Assembly: GCA_018873245.2 (NCBI GenBank)
Contig: JAEMBT020000008.1
Location: forward strand, 8,090,238-8,154,237
DNA length: 64,000 nt
Origin: Archegozetes longisetosus
Taxonomy: Eukaryota; Arthropoda; Arachnida; Sarcoptiformes; Trhypochthoniidae
Direction: 5' to 3'
The translations under genes and the position numbers were made by a program. Below, piece by piece: positions 11,831 to 22,406 of this stretch; within the stretch, counting starts at the first letter, position 1, and each line of letters opens with the position of its first letter. Under the pieces are notes generated by a model that was given only the letters and a program-made list of their open reading frames with translations, was not told the origin of the DNA and made no database searches.

Positions 11831-12308
11831 AACACTCATGTGATCTTGAGAACTATTCAACATAAGTTTCGATTTTCAAATGATATCTCCCTATAAGATC
11901 AAATAATGCTTGTATAATTTACCCTTCTGAGAAGGTATAGACATTCATAATTTTCTTTATCTACTTTCCACAGCGTAAGCAATGCGGGCTTCAACATACT
12001 TTTTAGTCTTTATCATCGCTAACGGTACTTCAGTACCAATTAATGGTGTCCTGCCCTTTTCAGGGTAACACCATAGCGATCCACCATCTTATCAGTCAGT
12101 GAAAAAAGTGACAAGCAATGTTGAATTCCCGTTTTCACGGCACTATTCAATTCCTTCCACCCCTTCGACCGTATTCAATTTACATTCTTTAATTTCATTG
12201 GTTTTTGCTTTTAATATTGGTATAATTTTATCATTCATGCTAAGACGTGCACGGTCATCTATTTAACCACACAGTTTAAAATTTTCACCTTTTTCGACGA
12301 TTTCAATA
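11831..12308. other. Unassigned sequence, possibly decayed coding
   Basis: Slightly GC-richer than the surroundings. Minus-strand frames near 12100-12200 read NEIKECKLNTVEGVEGIE and stop. I could not assign it; it may be another transposon relic. Confidence 0.3.
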
Positions 12309-12795
12309 TGTCTAATTTTAACCAAGTTTCGTAATGAGAATGATGCCATTGAGTTTTGTGAATTGATGAGTTTACTTCCTAGCCAACTCTCTAATCCTAA
12401 ACCATCTTGTGTCAATCACCCTGATACTGAATGCATTGTTATGAAAGCTCAGAGAAAAATTGCATTGGATATATAGCTGTCCAATTTGTCGAAAATCTAT
12501 CAATCCTACTTCATGGACAATTTATGCAAGTTCTAAACTTTCAATAAGAGAAACATTGCGCATTGTATTAGCATTTGTAGCTGAGCTTACTAATCAACAA
12601 GCGGCAATTGTGTCACGTTGAAAAAATACAATTTCAGATTGGTATTCTGCTTGCAGAAAAATTCAAGAGGCCATCTTATCTCAACCTGGACGTAAAATCG
12701 GAGGTCTATATGATAAGGATGACAAAATATTCAGCCATTTTGTCGAAATCGACGAAGCTCATATTGTTCATCTTTTTGAGTGCAGTACGCCGTAA
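12309..12795 (+). pseudogene. Relic of a Merlin / ISXO2-like (IS1595-type) transposase
   Basis: Fragments in order: MSNFNQV, NENDAIEFCELMSLLPSQ, a block with Cys and His (CVNHPDTEC), RETLRIVLAFVAELTNQQAA, then TISDWYSACRKIQEAIL, RKIGGL and VEIDEAHI. This is the layout of the N-terminal zinc region, the ..TI.DWY...RE.. helix and the KIGG..VEIDE catalytic start of ISXO2-like transposases, the eukaryotic Merlin superfamily. A frameshift near 12330 and stops at 12475 and 12623 break it. It ends right after the first catalytic Asp, where the long inverted repeat begins. Confidence 0.7.
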
Positions 12796-13383
12796 TAAAA
12801 TATGAAGATTTACTGATGTTAAATTTCATTACTTATGCAAATTGTGACTACCACTAACAAGTAAGACAGAGTAAAAATGAGTGACGATGATCAATCAAGG
12901 ATGATGACAAAAGGTTGAAAAACATATGAAAAAACACCATGAAAAAACTTTTGAGATTTTATTTGAACAAAACGAGGGATAGAGTAATCGTACTTGCTTT
13001 CAGCAATGATCATGCTTTTCAATCAATTATTGTTCAATTTTAAATAACGCAAACAGTGTTATATATTTTTTCGTTAATTATATACAAAAGTTCTTATAAT
13101 CCTCATTTAGATTCAAAGCATTTTTTATGTATTTATAATTATACACACTATTAACGAAGTATGTCTAATTCAATAATTGAATACTTCGTTAATAAGCTGT
13201 AAATTAAATGAGAATGTCTTGAATTTAATTTAAAGCTATTAAATTTTGTATCTAGTGAAAAAATATGTAAAATTACTCATGTTACTAAGAACTGAGTAAT
13301 AATCGATTGAAAAATATACGCATTCCCTGATACACTTTTAATGATCCTATCACTCAAAAATTAGAAATAGTAGAAGTTAAAAT
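12773..13383. repeat. Long inverted repeat, left arm
   Basis: About 610 bp, matched in reverse complement by 14036-14598 and, past an insertion, by 15263-15313. Matching stretches include the segment around 12840-12960 with 14400-14590. The left arm starts inside the Merlin relic. Arms this long with a roughly 650-bp spacer could be a foldback-type element or a local inverted duplication. Confidence 0.85.
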
Positions 13384-14035
13384 TATATGGCTATTTGTGA
13401 CTGATGCCTGACAGAATTAGGGCGCTCTTTAGGCTCAAATGCCATAAATTGCGGATAAATTTGAATATATTTCTAATTTTATTCTGTATTATATATGATG
13501 CAATAATAGCCGAATAGAGATGGCTTCGAGTCTCGACCGCGTAAATTTCTTGATATTTCACAATTACAAGCTTGAACGAAAACATAATCAAAGGTTAATT
13601 TTCTATATTCTCTTATTTTCAGTTATAGCCTGATTTAACAATAAAATTGAGTGTTGGGTTTTCATCTATTTTCACGAAAGATTTATTTGACAAGATTCTC
13701 AAAACAATATGACATTATTTTACTTTATTTGATCATATATTTTTTCGACCTTTGATCGTTACAAGACAGCAGACAACAAAACTGTAAATAAAAAGACATT
13801 AGACATTAAGGCAGCAAAATTTACAAGTTACTCATCAACAAGCTATCTATCAACAAGCACATTAATTTTGTCTCCTACACGCATCTTTGAATCTAATCAA
13901 GTTACTTGTTAACAACGTTATCACTTACAAGTTAGTTATTTATGAATGATAAGAAAACCATATATTTAAGCTGATAAGTTTTTATTATGAGAATGCAATT
14001 CTCTCTTCAATGCGAAACAATTATTTGCGATAGAT
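13384..14035. other. Spacer of the long inverted repeat
   Basis: About 650 bp of unique AT-rich DNA between the arms. No convincing coding frame was seen. Confidence 0.6.
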
Positions 14036-15313
14036 ACCAAATTTTGACTTCTACTATTTGTAATTTTTGAGGGATAGGATCATTAAAAGTGTATCAGGGA
14101 ATGCGTATATTTTTCAATCGATTATTACTCAGTTCTAAGTAATATGAGTAATTTTACATATTTTTTCACTAGATACAAAAATTTAATAGCTTTAAATTAA
14201 ATTCAAGACATTCTCATTTAATTTACAGCTTATTAACGAAGTATTCAATTATTGAATTAGACATACTTCGTGAATAGTGTGTATAATTATAAATACATAA
14301 AAATGCTTTGAATCTAAATGAGGATTATAAGAACTTTTGTATATAATTAACGAAAAAATATATAACACTGTTTGCGTTATTTAAAATTGAACAATAATTG
14401 ATTGAAAAGCATGATCATTGCTGAAAGCAAGTTTGATTACTCTATCCCTCGTTTTGTTCAAATAAAATCTCAAAAGTTTTTCATGGTGTTTTTCATATAT
14501 TTTTCAACCTTTTGTCATCATCCTAGATTGATCATCGTCACTCATTTTTACTCTGTCTTACTTGTTAGTGGTAGTCACAATTTGCATAAGTAATGAAAGG
14601 AGTTGTCAGGACTTAATACTATGAATTGCCTAAATGTATGTATGTTCTGACAACGCTTACACGACATTACAGCGCACAAACTGCAGCGTAAACGAACACC
14701 GCGTACGACATTACCGCGCAAGTCACTACAGCGCAAGCAATATCGCGCACGACACTACCGTGCAAATGAGACTACCGCGCAAACGAAACTACCGCGCAAC
14801 GACACTACCACGCTAAACGTGTGTGGATGATATTATCGCGTATATTACAATTAGGGTTCCCGGTTATCGGTTTTAACTTCGTTTATTTAGTAACAAGCCC
14901 TGAGTTTACGATAATCGATTTTGTTAAAGTGGTCAAGCTAGGTTTTCAAAATGATTGAATAAATATTAAATTGAATTTATTTATAAACTTTTAGTGAGAA
15001 ATAAGTTATTGCAAGAAGCTTCAATGTCGCTTGTGCGGTAGTGTCGTTTGCGCGGTAGTGTCGTTACGCGGTAGTGTCGTTTGCGCGGTAGTGTCGTTGC
15101 GCTGTAGTGTCGTTTGCGCGGTAGTGTCGTTGCGCGGTAGTGTCGTTGCGCGGTAGTGTCGTTGCGCTGTAGTGTCGTTTGCGCGGTAGTGTCGTTGCGC
15201 GGTAGTGTCGTTGCGCGGTAGTGTCGTTTGCGCGGTAATGTCATGTAATCCCTGACAACTCCTTTAACAACAGTAAATCTTCATATTTTATTACGGCGTA
15301 CTGAACTCAAAAA
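14036..15313. repeat. Long inverted repeat, right arm, interrupted
   Basis: Reverse complement of 12773-13383, split at 14598/15263 by the tandem-array element. The left arm shows the pre-insertion site: AATGAAA joined directly to TTTAAC. Confidence 0.85.
14599..15262. mobile_element. Foldback-like element with inverted 17-bp tandem arrays, copy 1
   Basis: The ends are perfect 12-bp inverted repeats, GGAGTTGTCAGG and CCTGACAACTCC. Inside, a tandem array of a unit close to CGACACTACCGCGCAAA runs forward at about 14650-14815, then a unique core, then the same unit reversed (GTGTCGTTTGCGCGGTA type) at 15020-15243. Comparison with the undisturbed arm of the surrounding inverted repeat shows no target duplication. 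Arms made of short tandem repeats are the hallmark of Foldback elements; lack of target duplication is not. No transposase is encoded. The 60- and 87-residue frames here are repeat translations. Confidence 0.8.
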
Positions 15314-16578
15314 AGTCACATAACGTACATGCACCTTATTAGCTCAAGTAGCTTAACGGACTTTTTGTTCATTTATCAATCGTGCATATAACTAGAAATT
15401 TGAATAATATTATGCAAGTTTATCGATTCTCATACATCTAAGTTACATCTACCCATGACTGTGATAAATATTTCAGTAAAAATCGCTTTCTATAATAAAT
15501 TACAGTCTAATTATCTATTCTACGGTTCAATAATAATGTCAAAATATTTTATAAATCTGGTATTTTGAAACTCACATTCGGCTAACCTATGTCCATAGAG
15601 CCGAAAAACTAACACCATGTTCATACAGAGAAATTAGAACTATCATCTGTCAAGGTATACGTGGCTTTTCAACATTAAAGCTGTTTCGATCGAGTTGAAC
15701 CTCTGATTCCAGATTCGACTATATTTGAAGAATTGAAAATTTTACTGGCTATTCTTCTGAAACTTTCTGAAAACTCTATCTAAACTCTGAAATCTATTAG
15801 GACCGATATGACAATGAATGGGAATTTTCAGTAGGATCTCGTTTTGAAATCGATTCTGCTAAGAAAAATTTGTTCAAAATAGCGATTTTTCAAAACACCC
15901 GACATTTCGGAAGAAGTATAAAATTACTTCTCACTCGAAACTTAGTTTTTTATTTGATAATTTTAAGTTCCCAATTAAATAAAATAATTTAATGTACTAA
16001 AATATTAAACAAACAAATAAAATACTGTGTTTAGTAATGCTGTGTCTGATAATAACCCTTTAATGCATGAGAGTTTGATACGTATTTTGATATTTAAACA
16101 CTATTTGGTAGATATTTCAAAATAAAGAGGCACATACGGTATTTCGAAATAAACTATTTCAAAATGAGCGTTATTTCATGATAAGCGGTTTGAAATATCG
16201 AGTGTCTACTGTATACTCATCAAGATGCATTTAATACCACTTATCCTGTAACTAAAATTTTGAGCTTATGGAGTAATTTTACTTCTAATGATTTTCCTAA
16301 AAGACGTAAGATACACCATTTATCAACCAATTTAAGAATTTTGAATCTATTTGGTTCTTGGTAATCAAATAGCATCTGTTCCTGAAAACGCATTCTATTG
16401 ATTTCTTTTATTGTCGGATCTATATTTAGAAATTAATAAAATTAAAAGTATTGGAGCGAATCATTTTGCAAAACTTCCGAATCTGAAATAATTATATCTC
16501 TCAGTCAACCAAATCCCGTCCAGTGGTATACAATTCGAATTTAGAATTGTATACCATTGAATATACGAACTCTTATTA
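15314..16578. other. No gene seen; pogo-type end near 16100-16212
   Basis: AT-rich DNA. At its 3' part, ATCGAGTGTCTACTGTA near 16196-16212 resembles the terminal repeat of pogo/Tigger elements, so a decayed element probably ends there. A 13-bp inverted repeat (TGGTATACAATTC and its complement) lies near 16523-16555. Confidence 0.4.
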
Positions 16579-17018
16579 ACGTATAAGTGCGCTTTAAATA
16601 CGCGCGTATTTAAAGTGAAACTGAGCTTTTTTATGGACCAAAAAAATGGTCTTAAATACGCACGTATTTAAAGTGAAACACTAATAAATTCGCTTTAAAT
16701 ACGCACTAGATGACATAATTTTTTGTGTTACTTTGAGGCACTTTGTTATTTTGAAGAATAAGGATTTCAATTGAATTTGTTTTAACTTAATGGTCGATAA
16801 TTAGATGTTGAGTTTTATTAAACAAAAGCATCCCAATTCGTTTCAATTCCATGTTTATAATGTGTCATGAAAAGTGCGTGTTTAGAGTGAAACTGACTTT
16901 TTTGGAGCTGACCTCACTTCATGAAGCTTAAATACGCACGTATTTAAGGTGAACTTCGCGCCAAAAAATAGAGTAGTTTCACCTTAAATACGCGCGTATA
17001 TAAAACGCACTTATACGT
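16579..17018. mobile_element. MITE family B built of palindromes, copy 1
   Basis: A 440-bp element flanked by TA on both sides, with terminal inverted repeats ACGTATAAGTGCG and its complement CGCACTTATACGT. Palindromes of the type TTTAAATACGCGCGTATTTAAA recur about four times, two near each end. A second copy lies at 56175-56621 with the same ends and TA flanks. TA duplication suggests mobilisation by a Tc1/mariner-type transposase. No ORF. Confidence 0.85.
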
Positions 17019-17638
17019 TATATACGAAATTGAATATCGTATATAATAAACGAAACGAAATATTATGCGGAAAACGCCTAATATTTCGTTATTTATTGCT
17101 ATTTCTTTGAATCTCATTAACTTTTTCTTACACTTCAGGACATTTAAATCATGCTTAGCTACAAGAAATGCATTTCTGTCATGTCATCCTGTCATGTATA
17201 TCTATTTGAACTTAGTTTCTAATTTTAATCTCATTTTAATCCCATTTTAATCTAAAGTAATTAAGAGGTAAATCCAAAATCATATAAGAAGATAGAAGCA
17301 TTTGCATAGCAATATAATACAAGGTAGCTAATAAAGACTTTAAAATCAGGGAGTGTAGAGTATCATAAAATTTTATAGAGTGTTATACAGTATTATACAA
17401 TGTTTTATTTATACACTTTAATTCCTGGTGTAATCCTCTGAAATACATATTAGACTTAAATGGAACGTATTAATAATAACTGAAATTCTTTCAGAGTTAT
17501 TATTATAATTTCATTTCTTTTGCTCCTGCGCCAAACCTATTAATCGATATTCATAGAGCTAAAAATGCTGATTTAATTTAAAGTCTTATTGAAAATATTT
17601 CATTTAAAATAGGATTTTATAGTATTTGCAAAATTAGC
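17019..17638. other. No gene seen
   Basis: AT-rich spacer. A small inverted repeat (CGAAATATTA and its complement) sits at 17056-17090, right beside the MITE. Otherwise nothing recognised. Confidence 0.45.
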
Positions 17639-17867
17639 ATGCCAAAAATTATTTCCTTATATTTATTTTCAATAATCATTAACATATGTTGTTTTATATG
17701 GATCAATAAATGGATGAAAAGAGGACTCATCTGATCAGAAAAAGGTGGAGAACTTTATAGATAAGGCGGCACAAACGCTGAAGGAAGGCCTAAAGAAGGC
17801 AGGAGAGGCTTTGAATAAAATCAAAACACAAATTAGTCAAACTATGAAACAACAACCAGCCGAATAA
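17639..17867 (+). CDS. Small secreted amphipathic peptide (exon limits uncertain)
   Basis: The 3' exon, from about 17724 or 17739 to the stop at 17865-17867, encodes a Lys-rich amphipathic helix (it includes ENFIDKAAQTLKEGLKKAGE and NKIKTQISQTMKQQ). A polyadenylation signal AATAAA lies at 17955. About 50 bases upstream, an ATG at 17639 opens a signal-like peptide, MPKIISLYLFSIIINICC. The two pieces are in different frames, and no GT/AG pair joins them in a consistent phase, so the true first exon may lie elsewhere. By character it resembles short helical secreted peptides of arthropods; function is not known. Its membrane activity is only a guess. Confidence 0.45.
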
Positions 17868-18307
17868 TTATTTAAGATTTATCTTATTTATCAGAATCTG
17901 TCAAAATTTTAACTAAATTTTCTAAACTCGTTTAAATACCGATGAAAGCTGTTCAATAAAATGTAAATGAATTGCAAGAAATGGTAGTATATTGAATTCA
18001 GAATTTAGATCATCAAAACTTGCTGATCTAAATTGATTGAAAGCTAATCAACCAATCACTAATACACCCGTCTTCAGGCCATAAGGTGAAAGTTAATTAA
18101 CAGACTTTTATTAATAGACATGAATTCACTTGATCTCTTATTTAGTGATTTAGTTCAAATCTCATGCTATTGACTTTCGATAATTAAAAGTCTTATTACA
18201 ACTGTTTTCATTTACACAGTTTCTAGTTTTTTTTCTTCACGTTTCTATTGAGAAACTTTTATTCTAAACTATTTGTTAGTCAATTTTGATTTATTTGTAA
18301 ACTTTCA
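17868..18307. other. 3' UTR of the small peptide, then no gene seen
   Basis: AATAAA at 17955-17960 probably ends the upstream transcript. The rest is AT-rich with nothing recognised. Confidence 0.4.
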
Positions 18308-18796
18308 ATGAATATTCAGTTCCTTGGCTTTTATTACTCTGAATACAAAAGAGATCAACTGTTAAACATTATAATTATATTATACGTTTCTATGCAATTA
18401 CGGAATTCAATTTTGGTGTGGGTTCTGATTGTGACACTGAAGCATATTGGGGTAGCTGTTGCGGCTGTTGTTGTGGCTGTTGTTGAATTCTTAGTTAGAC
18501 CTTCATTTCTTCGTATATTCGTAAAAGTATTACCACTTTTACGAACAAATCTAACCGAAAGTTCCAAAAAAGGATTTAAACAATTTAGTGATAACTATAA
18601 CGCAAGCATTGTTCACTCTCTTCGACAATCTTTATCGGAAGCTTTGCGTCAAAACAAAGAAATGAAATTGAAATTGGATAAGATTCACGAGGCATCCAAT
18701 ATTACACTAATAACTCCTCTGTTATCTCCAGAAACTGCTAAGATGACGAGATCAACGAGCATTACAGAGGATGATATAGTTTATGCAATGGTGTAG
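18308..18796 (+). CDS. Unrecognised membrane-protein ORF
   Basis: 162 codons from an ATG. There are one or two hydrophobic stretches (NIIIILYV at 21-28; ILVWVLIVTL then GVAVAAVVVAVVEFLV to about residue 68), then a charged, probably helical tail (HSLRQSLSEALRQNKEMKL) that ends in a Ser/Thr-rich segment and DDIVYAMV. No family is recognised. The Ala/Val run comes from a GGCTGTTGT-type low-complexity stretch. In another frame that stretch reads a Cys-rich tail, so the true frame is uncertain and splicing may change it. Confidence 0.35.
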   Translation: MNIQFLGFYYSEYKRDQLLNIIIILYVSMQLRNSILVWVLIVTLKHIGVAVAAVVVAVVEFLVRPSFLRIFVKVLPLLRTNLTESSKKGFKQFSDNYNASIVHSLRQSLSEALRQNKEMKLKLDKIHEASNITLITPLLSPETAKMTRSTSITEDDIVYAMV

Positions 18797-19530
18797 CAAT
18801 GAATTCATTCTAATCTGTTAGCAAATCATTTTTTTTGTTAATTTGATGTCTTGATGAAATTAATTTCAAAGTACTCCTTGAGAGTGCGAGTTCTAGATCT
18901 GATGGTGGCACGTATTATAGAATGACTGGTCGCGAATACGCAACGTTGATAGTGGTTCTCACGCTGATTGAATTTGCAAAGATGCATATACTGTATTTTA
19001 TATTTTTAAAATTTTCACTGAAAGCAAAAAGTATACCAAGCATTCTATTTTTAAAAAATTGCTCGATTTTGAGACTCTTCTATCTATTCCGATATATCTC
19101 ATTCTATAATGATTGCTTGAAGTTGCTTAATTTATCTAACCTAGCTTTTAATCCACAATGCAGTAAATCGAAGCTTTAACATCTCTGAATCTGGTCTAGC
19201 TTTGAAACGTTAAACTTTTTCATGAAATTGAAAGATTCAAAGGGAACATTAAAAACTTTTTTGTAACCATAGAAAAGTAGTCATAAAATTCTGGGAGATC
19301 TGGTAACGTTATTCTCGCATTTTTGTGACGCCACGACTCAATGGTTGCAAACTCTTTGTCAATTTTTCACATAACAAACTTAAATTCTGGATATAACTTT
19401 CTTTTCATAAAATAAATTATTTATTGTTAATTATGTTACTTAAGATGTCTAATAAATTAATATACACAAAATTTAACAATCAAATTGAAAATGTTGAGAG
19501 TAAGAGTGTTTGAGTACTATATAAATTGGT
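18797..19530. other. No gene seen; 3' flank of the ionotropic receptor relic
   Basis: Contains an 85-residue frame at 18922-19179 (hydrophobic, no family features) that I do not accept as a gene. Otherwise AT-rich sequence. Confidence 0.4.
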
Positions 19531-22406
19531 TTATTCAATATATTTCAGCTTATTTGCTGAAATTTCACACAATATAAATATAATGGAAATCATAAATCCC
19601 ATTCCTAGTATCGATAAACAAATAAAAGTATTATTGATCTTGACCACAAATCTTTCAGAATCAGTTAATCCTGAGATTTTATATGAATCAAAGGACATAA
19701 TGTTTCTTGAAATGTTATTGTAGTTGTCTAAATAATCATAAAGTTTAATTGCTTTCCTATAGTTATAAGCTTGAATTCCGAATTGGTATATAGAACGATA
19801 CCTATTAAAGAATTTTCTCTTAAGTTTTCAAAGGCATATAGTTCGAGTTTTTGAACATACATATTCTTCAGTTTCGATTTGTAAGTTGAGTTAAGGTATC
19901 TACTTATTGGGTATCCGTAGAGTATAAAGTGATCGTCATCACCTGTCTTGACTAAATTATACTGATGGAAATGATGAATAATGTTATTCAGAGTCATATC
20001 TTCGGCTACTATAACACTTTTATGTTCCAAAAGACTGATGAGTGTTTTGACACTGTAATAATCTTTATTTTTGATTTTCTTTATTCTGTTCATCGGCCCA
20101 TTGAAATTCTATTAAAAATCAACTCGATTGATTAAGTTAGGCTTTCGAATATTTACTCAGCTTAGTTTTTTATTGTTGAAAGAATAAGAAATGATTCATT
20201 AAAATTGGTTAGGTTTTATTTATCGTGCTCCGCTCATATAGGAGGTCCTAGGGCGGAACCACCTATATATATATACTCGTCTTGACATCCTGAGTTCATC
20301 GATACCACACTCGGGACCCTGGGACCTATTTATAAAAAGTTAGGCCTAGATCCCTGAAGGCCGGACCCAGGCATACCATATTTGGTATGTGAACTATACT
20401 CGACAACCTGAGCCCACTTGGGTTCCTAGAACCTAGCTACGAAAAGTTGAATCTAAGTCTCTAAGGGTTGGACCTGGGTTCGCCATATTTGATACGCGAA
20501 CTTCATTTAATAGTTTCAATCTATTAGTACTCAACTTGGATCCCTAGGGTATATCTATAAACACTTTGTAGCTATGCCTTAAGATCCCAAGTGGAGTATC
20601 GATACACTCAAGTTTATGAGTAGCATTGGTACTGAAGATACAGGTCTATTTCACGAGCAAGTATACTAGCTTTAAAGTTACAGACTCTTTGTATTACCTG
20701 GTGAGAACCACGAGGAGGTTAACTGCTCTCTTCCCACAAGAACACGCATGCATACACACGCAAATGCACTGATTCATATTATCCAACTGGAGGTAAGTGG
20801 GAAGAGATATAAATTGGAGGACTACTTGGGTTACAGAAATCAGCAGTCTTAATGAATATGCGTGCATGTTCGTTCGGAAAGAGAGCAGTTAACTTCCTTG
20901 TGGTTCTCACCGGGTAATACAAAGAGTCTGTAACTTTAAAGCTAGTATACTTGCTCGTGAAATAGACCTGTATCTTCGGTACCAATGGTCCTAGACCTTC
21001 AAGACAGAGACCATAAGACTCGACTTGATAAGCTTTATCGATTGGTACCCATGTTGAGGGAATATGGACCCTAGGGACCGAAGTCGAGTCCTAAGGGTCC
21101 TAGGACCTTAGGACCTTTGTGATATGTTTCACTTACTAAGTAGAGAATATATTTGAAATTTAACATTCTTAGGTCCTCAGAAACCCATTGTGCTCGATGT
21201 TCTTTAGTCCATCATGCAAGTCCCATAGAAAAATTCTAATTTTTGACTTCGAACTGTTGTAACTCAGAGGATATACAAGATAATTTCATGAAAACTTTGG
21301 ACATAAAAACTTGAACATTTCTTTTTAAAATGACACTTCGTTCGTTAAAATCTATAATCTAGTTTTGGAGTTATAAGTCCTCAAACATAGAACACAAATT
21401 AACGAACATACTGTGTGTATATATATAGGTGGTTCCGCCCTAGGACTTTCCATATGGATAGAGCACGATAAGTAAAACCTAGCCTTAAAATTTAACATGT
21501 TCAAATATTGATGTAATCTATAATTGAAACAAATTACTTTGACTAAAGCTCCATATGAATATGTTCGTTCTACAGCCAAAATTGATATATCTTCCCTATC
21601 CAATAGTTGCTGAAATGTATTAATACGTTCTTCCTTGACTGAAACCAATACTGCTTGTATATCATTGACGAAATAATTGGTTATTACTAGTGCTGACAAA
21701 GCCCACATTGAAATAAAATACTTGTTATGATAAGATTTGATGCATAAACCTTTAGAGAAGTTAGCAATAAATTATTTTTCTAGAATATATTTTCTTATTA
21801 ATTCACCTTTGCCGATTAACAAAGCTAAATAATCAGATGCAATATAAAACTTAGTTTTTATGTCTGTGCTCTTCATTGAATTCAAAATTGTTAGGATTAA
21901 AAAAGAAATCATAATTAAAATCCAAACATCAAGTCTGAAAACATGGAAAATCGTAAGCAAATCGATATCAATCATCGTACGAGGGCGACTCAAAATAGCC
22001 AAAAGTTTTCCCGTCGGCATTAAATAAGGAAAATCTAACAACGTTGATCTTTCTTCATCATAAACATAAGGCCTTAAAATTGCATCGATAGACTAACGAA
22101 ATTAGAGTTTCAATTTAAATTAAGAACTATTCGTCATAAATGATTATTTTGACGAAATTCGAAACTTTCAACCTTTTTTTGAATACATTCAAGAAACCCA
22201 CTCCATGATCCATTTTTTAAAAGCTGTCCTCCTGTACTACTATTGTTTATTACAAACGAAAGACTGCAAAAAGTTATGAATTAAATTTTAGTTTCTGAGT
22301 ATCTGAAACTTCATACATACTTTATGTTTAATTTGTCTTTTATCAAATTCAATATATAAGCATATTCATCACAAATTATGAATGAGTTCGTTCCTTTTAC
22401 TAAAAT
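19531..22406 (-). pseudogene. Ionotropic receptor (IR/iGluR-type chemoreceptor) pseudogene
   Basis: Four exons are recovered on the minus strand: 22406-22321, 22263-22173, 22092-21538 and 20108-19531, with compatible phases (2, 0, 0). Ligand-binding lobe S1: CDEYAYILNLIKDKLNI, GGQLLKNGSWSGFLECIQ, SIDAILRPYVYDEERSTLLD. Membrane segment 1: VWILIMISFLILTIL. Pore-side LLIGKGELIRK. Segment 2: ISMWALSALVITNYFVNDIQ, followed by AVERTYSYGALVK. Lobe S2, then segment 3: TFICLSILGMGFMISIIFIL. An in-frame TAA at 21772-21774 interrupts the chain before segment 2, and a one-base frameshift near 19810 precedes the QFGIQAYNYRKAIKLYDYL stretch. The last intron holds a 1.28-kb transposon. Intact IRs are ligand-gated cation channels of chemosensory neurons. 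The 5' end was not found. Confidence 0.88.
20207..21484. mobile_element. Long-TIR DNA transposon (non-autonomous) inside the IR intron
   Basis: An 8-bp direct repeat TTAAAATT (20199-20206 and 21485-21492) flanks inverted termini that begin GGTTAGGTTTTATTTATCGT on the left and, read inward from the right end, GGCTAGGTTTTACTTATCGT. The inverted arms run for several hundred bases (for example the stretch near 20630-20730 pairs with 20890-20980). No transposase is encoded. An 8-bp duplication fits hAT- or P-type elements. Some open frames of this region are translations of the element. Confidence 0.9.

Noticed and set aside
14634..15244. Open frames of 60 and 87 codons rich in Arg and Thr
   Set aside because: They are translations of the 17-bp inverted tandem arrays, with the same pattern on both strands; no start context or homologue.
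19526..19723. Plus-strand 65-codon frame
   Set aside because: It lies antisense to the last exon of the ionotropic receptor, which has clear membrane segment 3 text on the minus strand.
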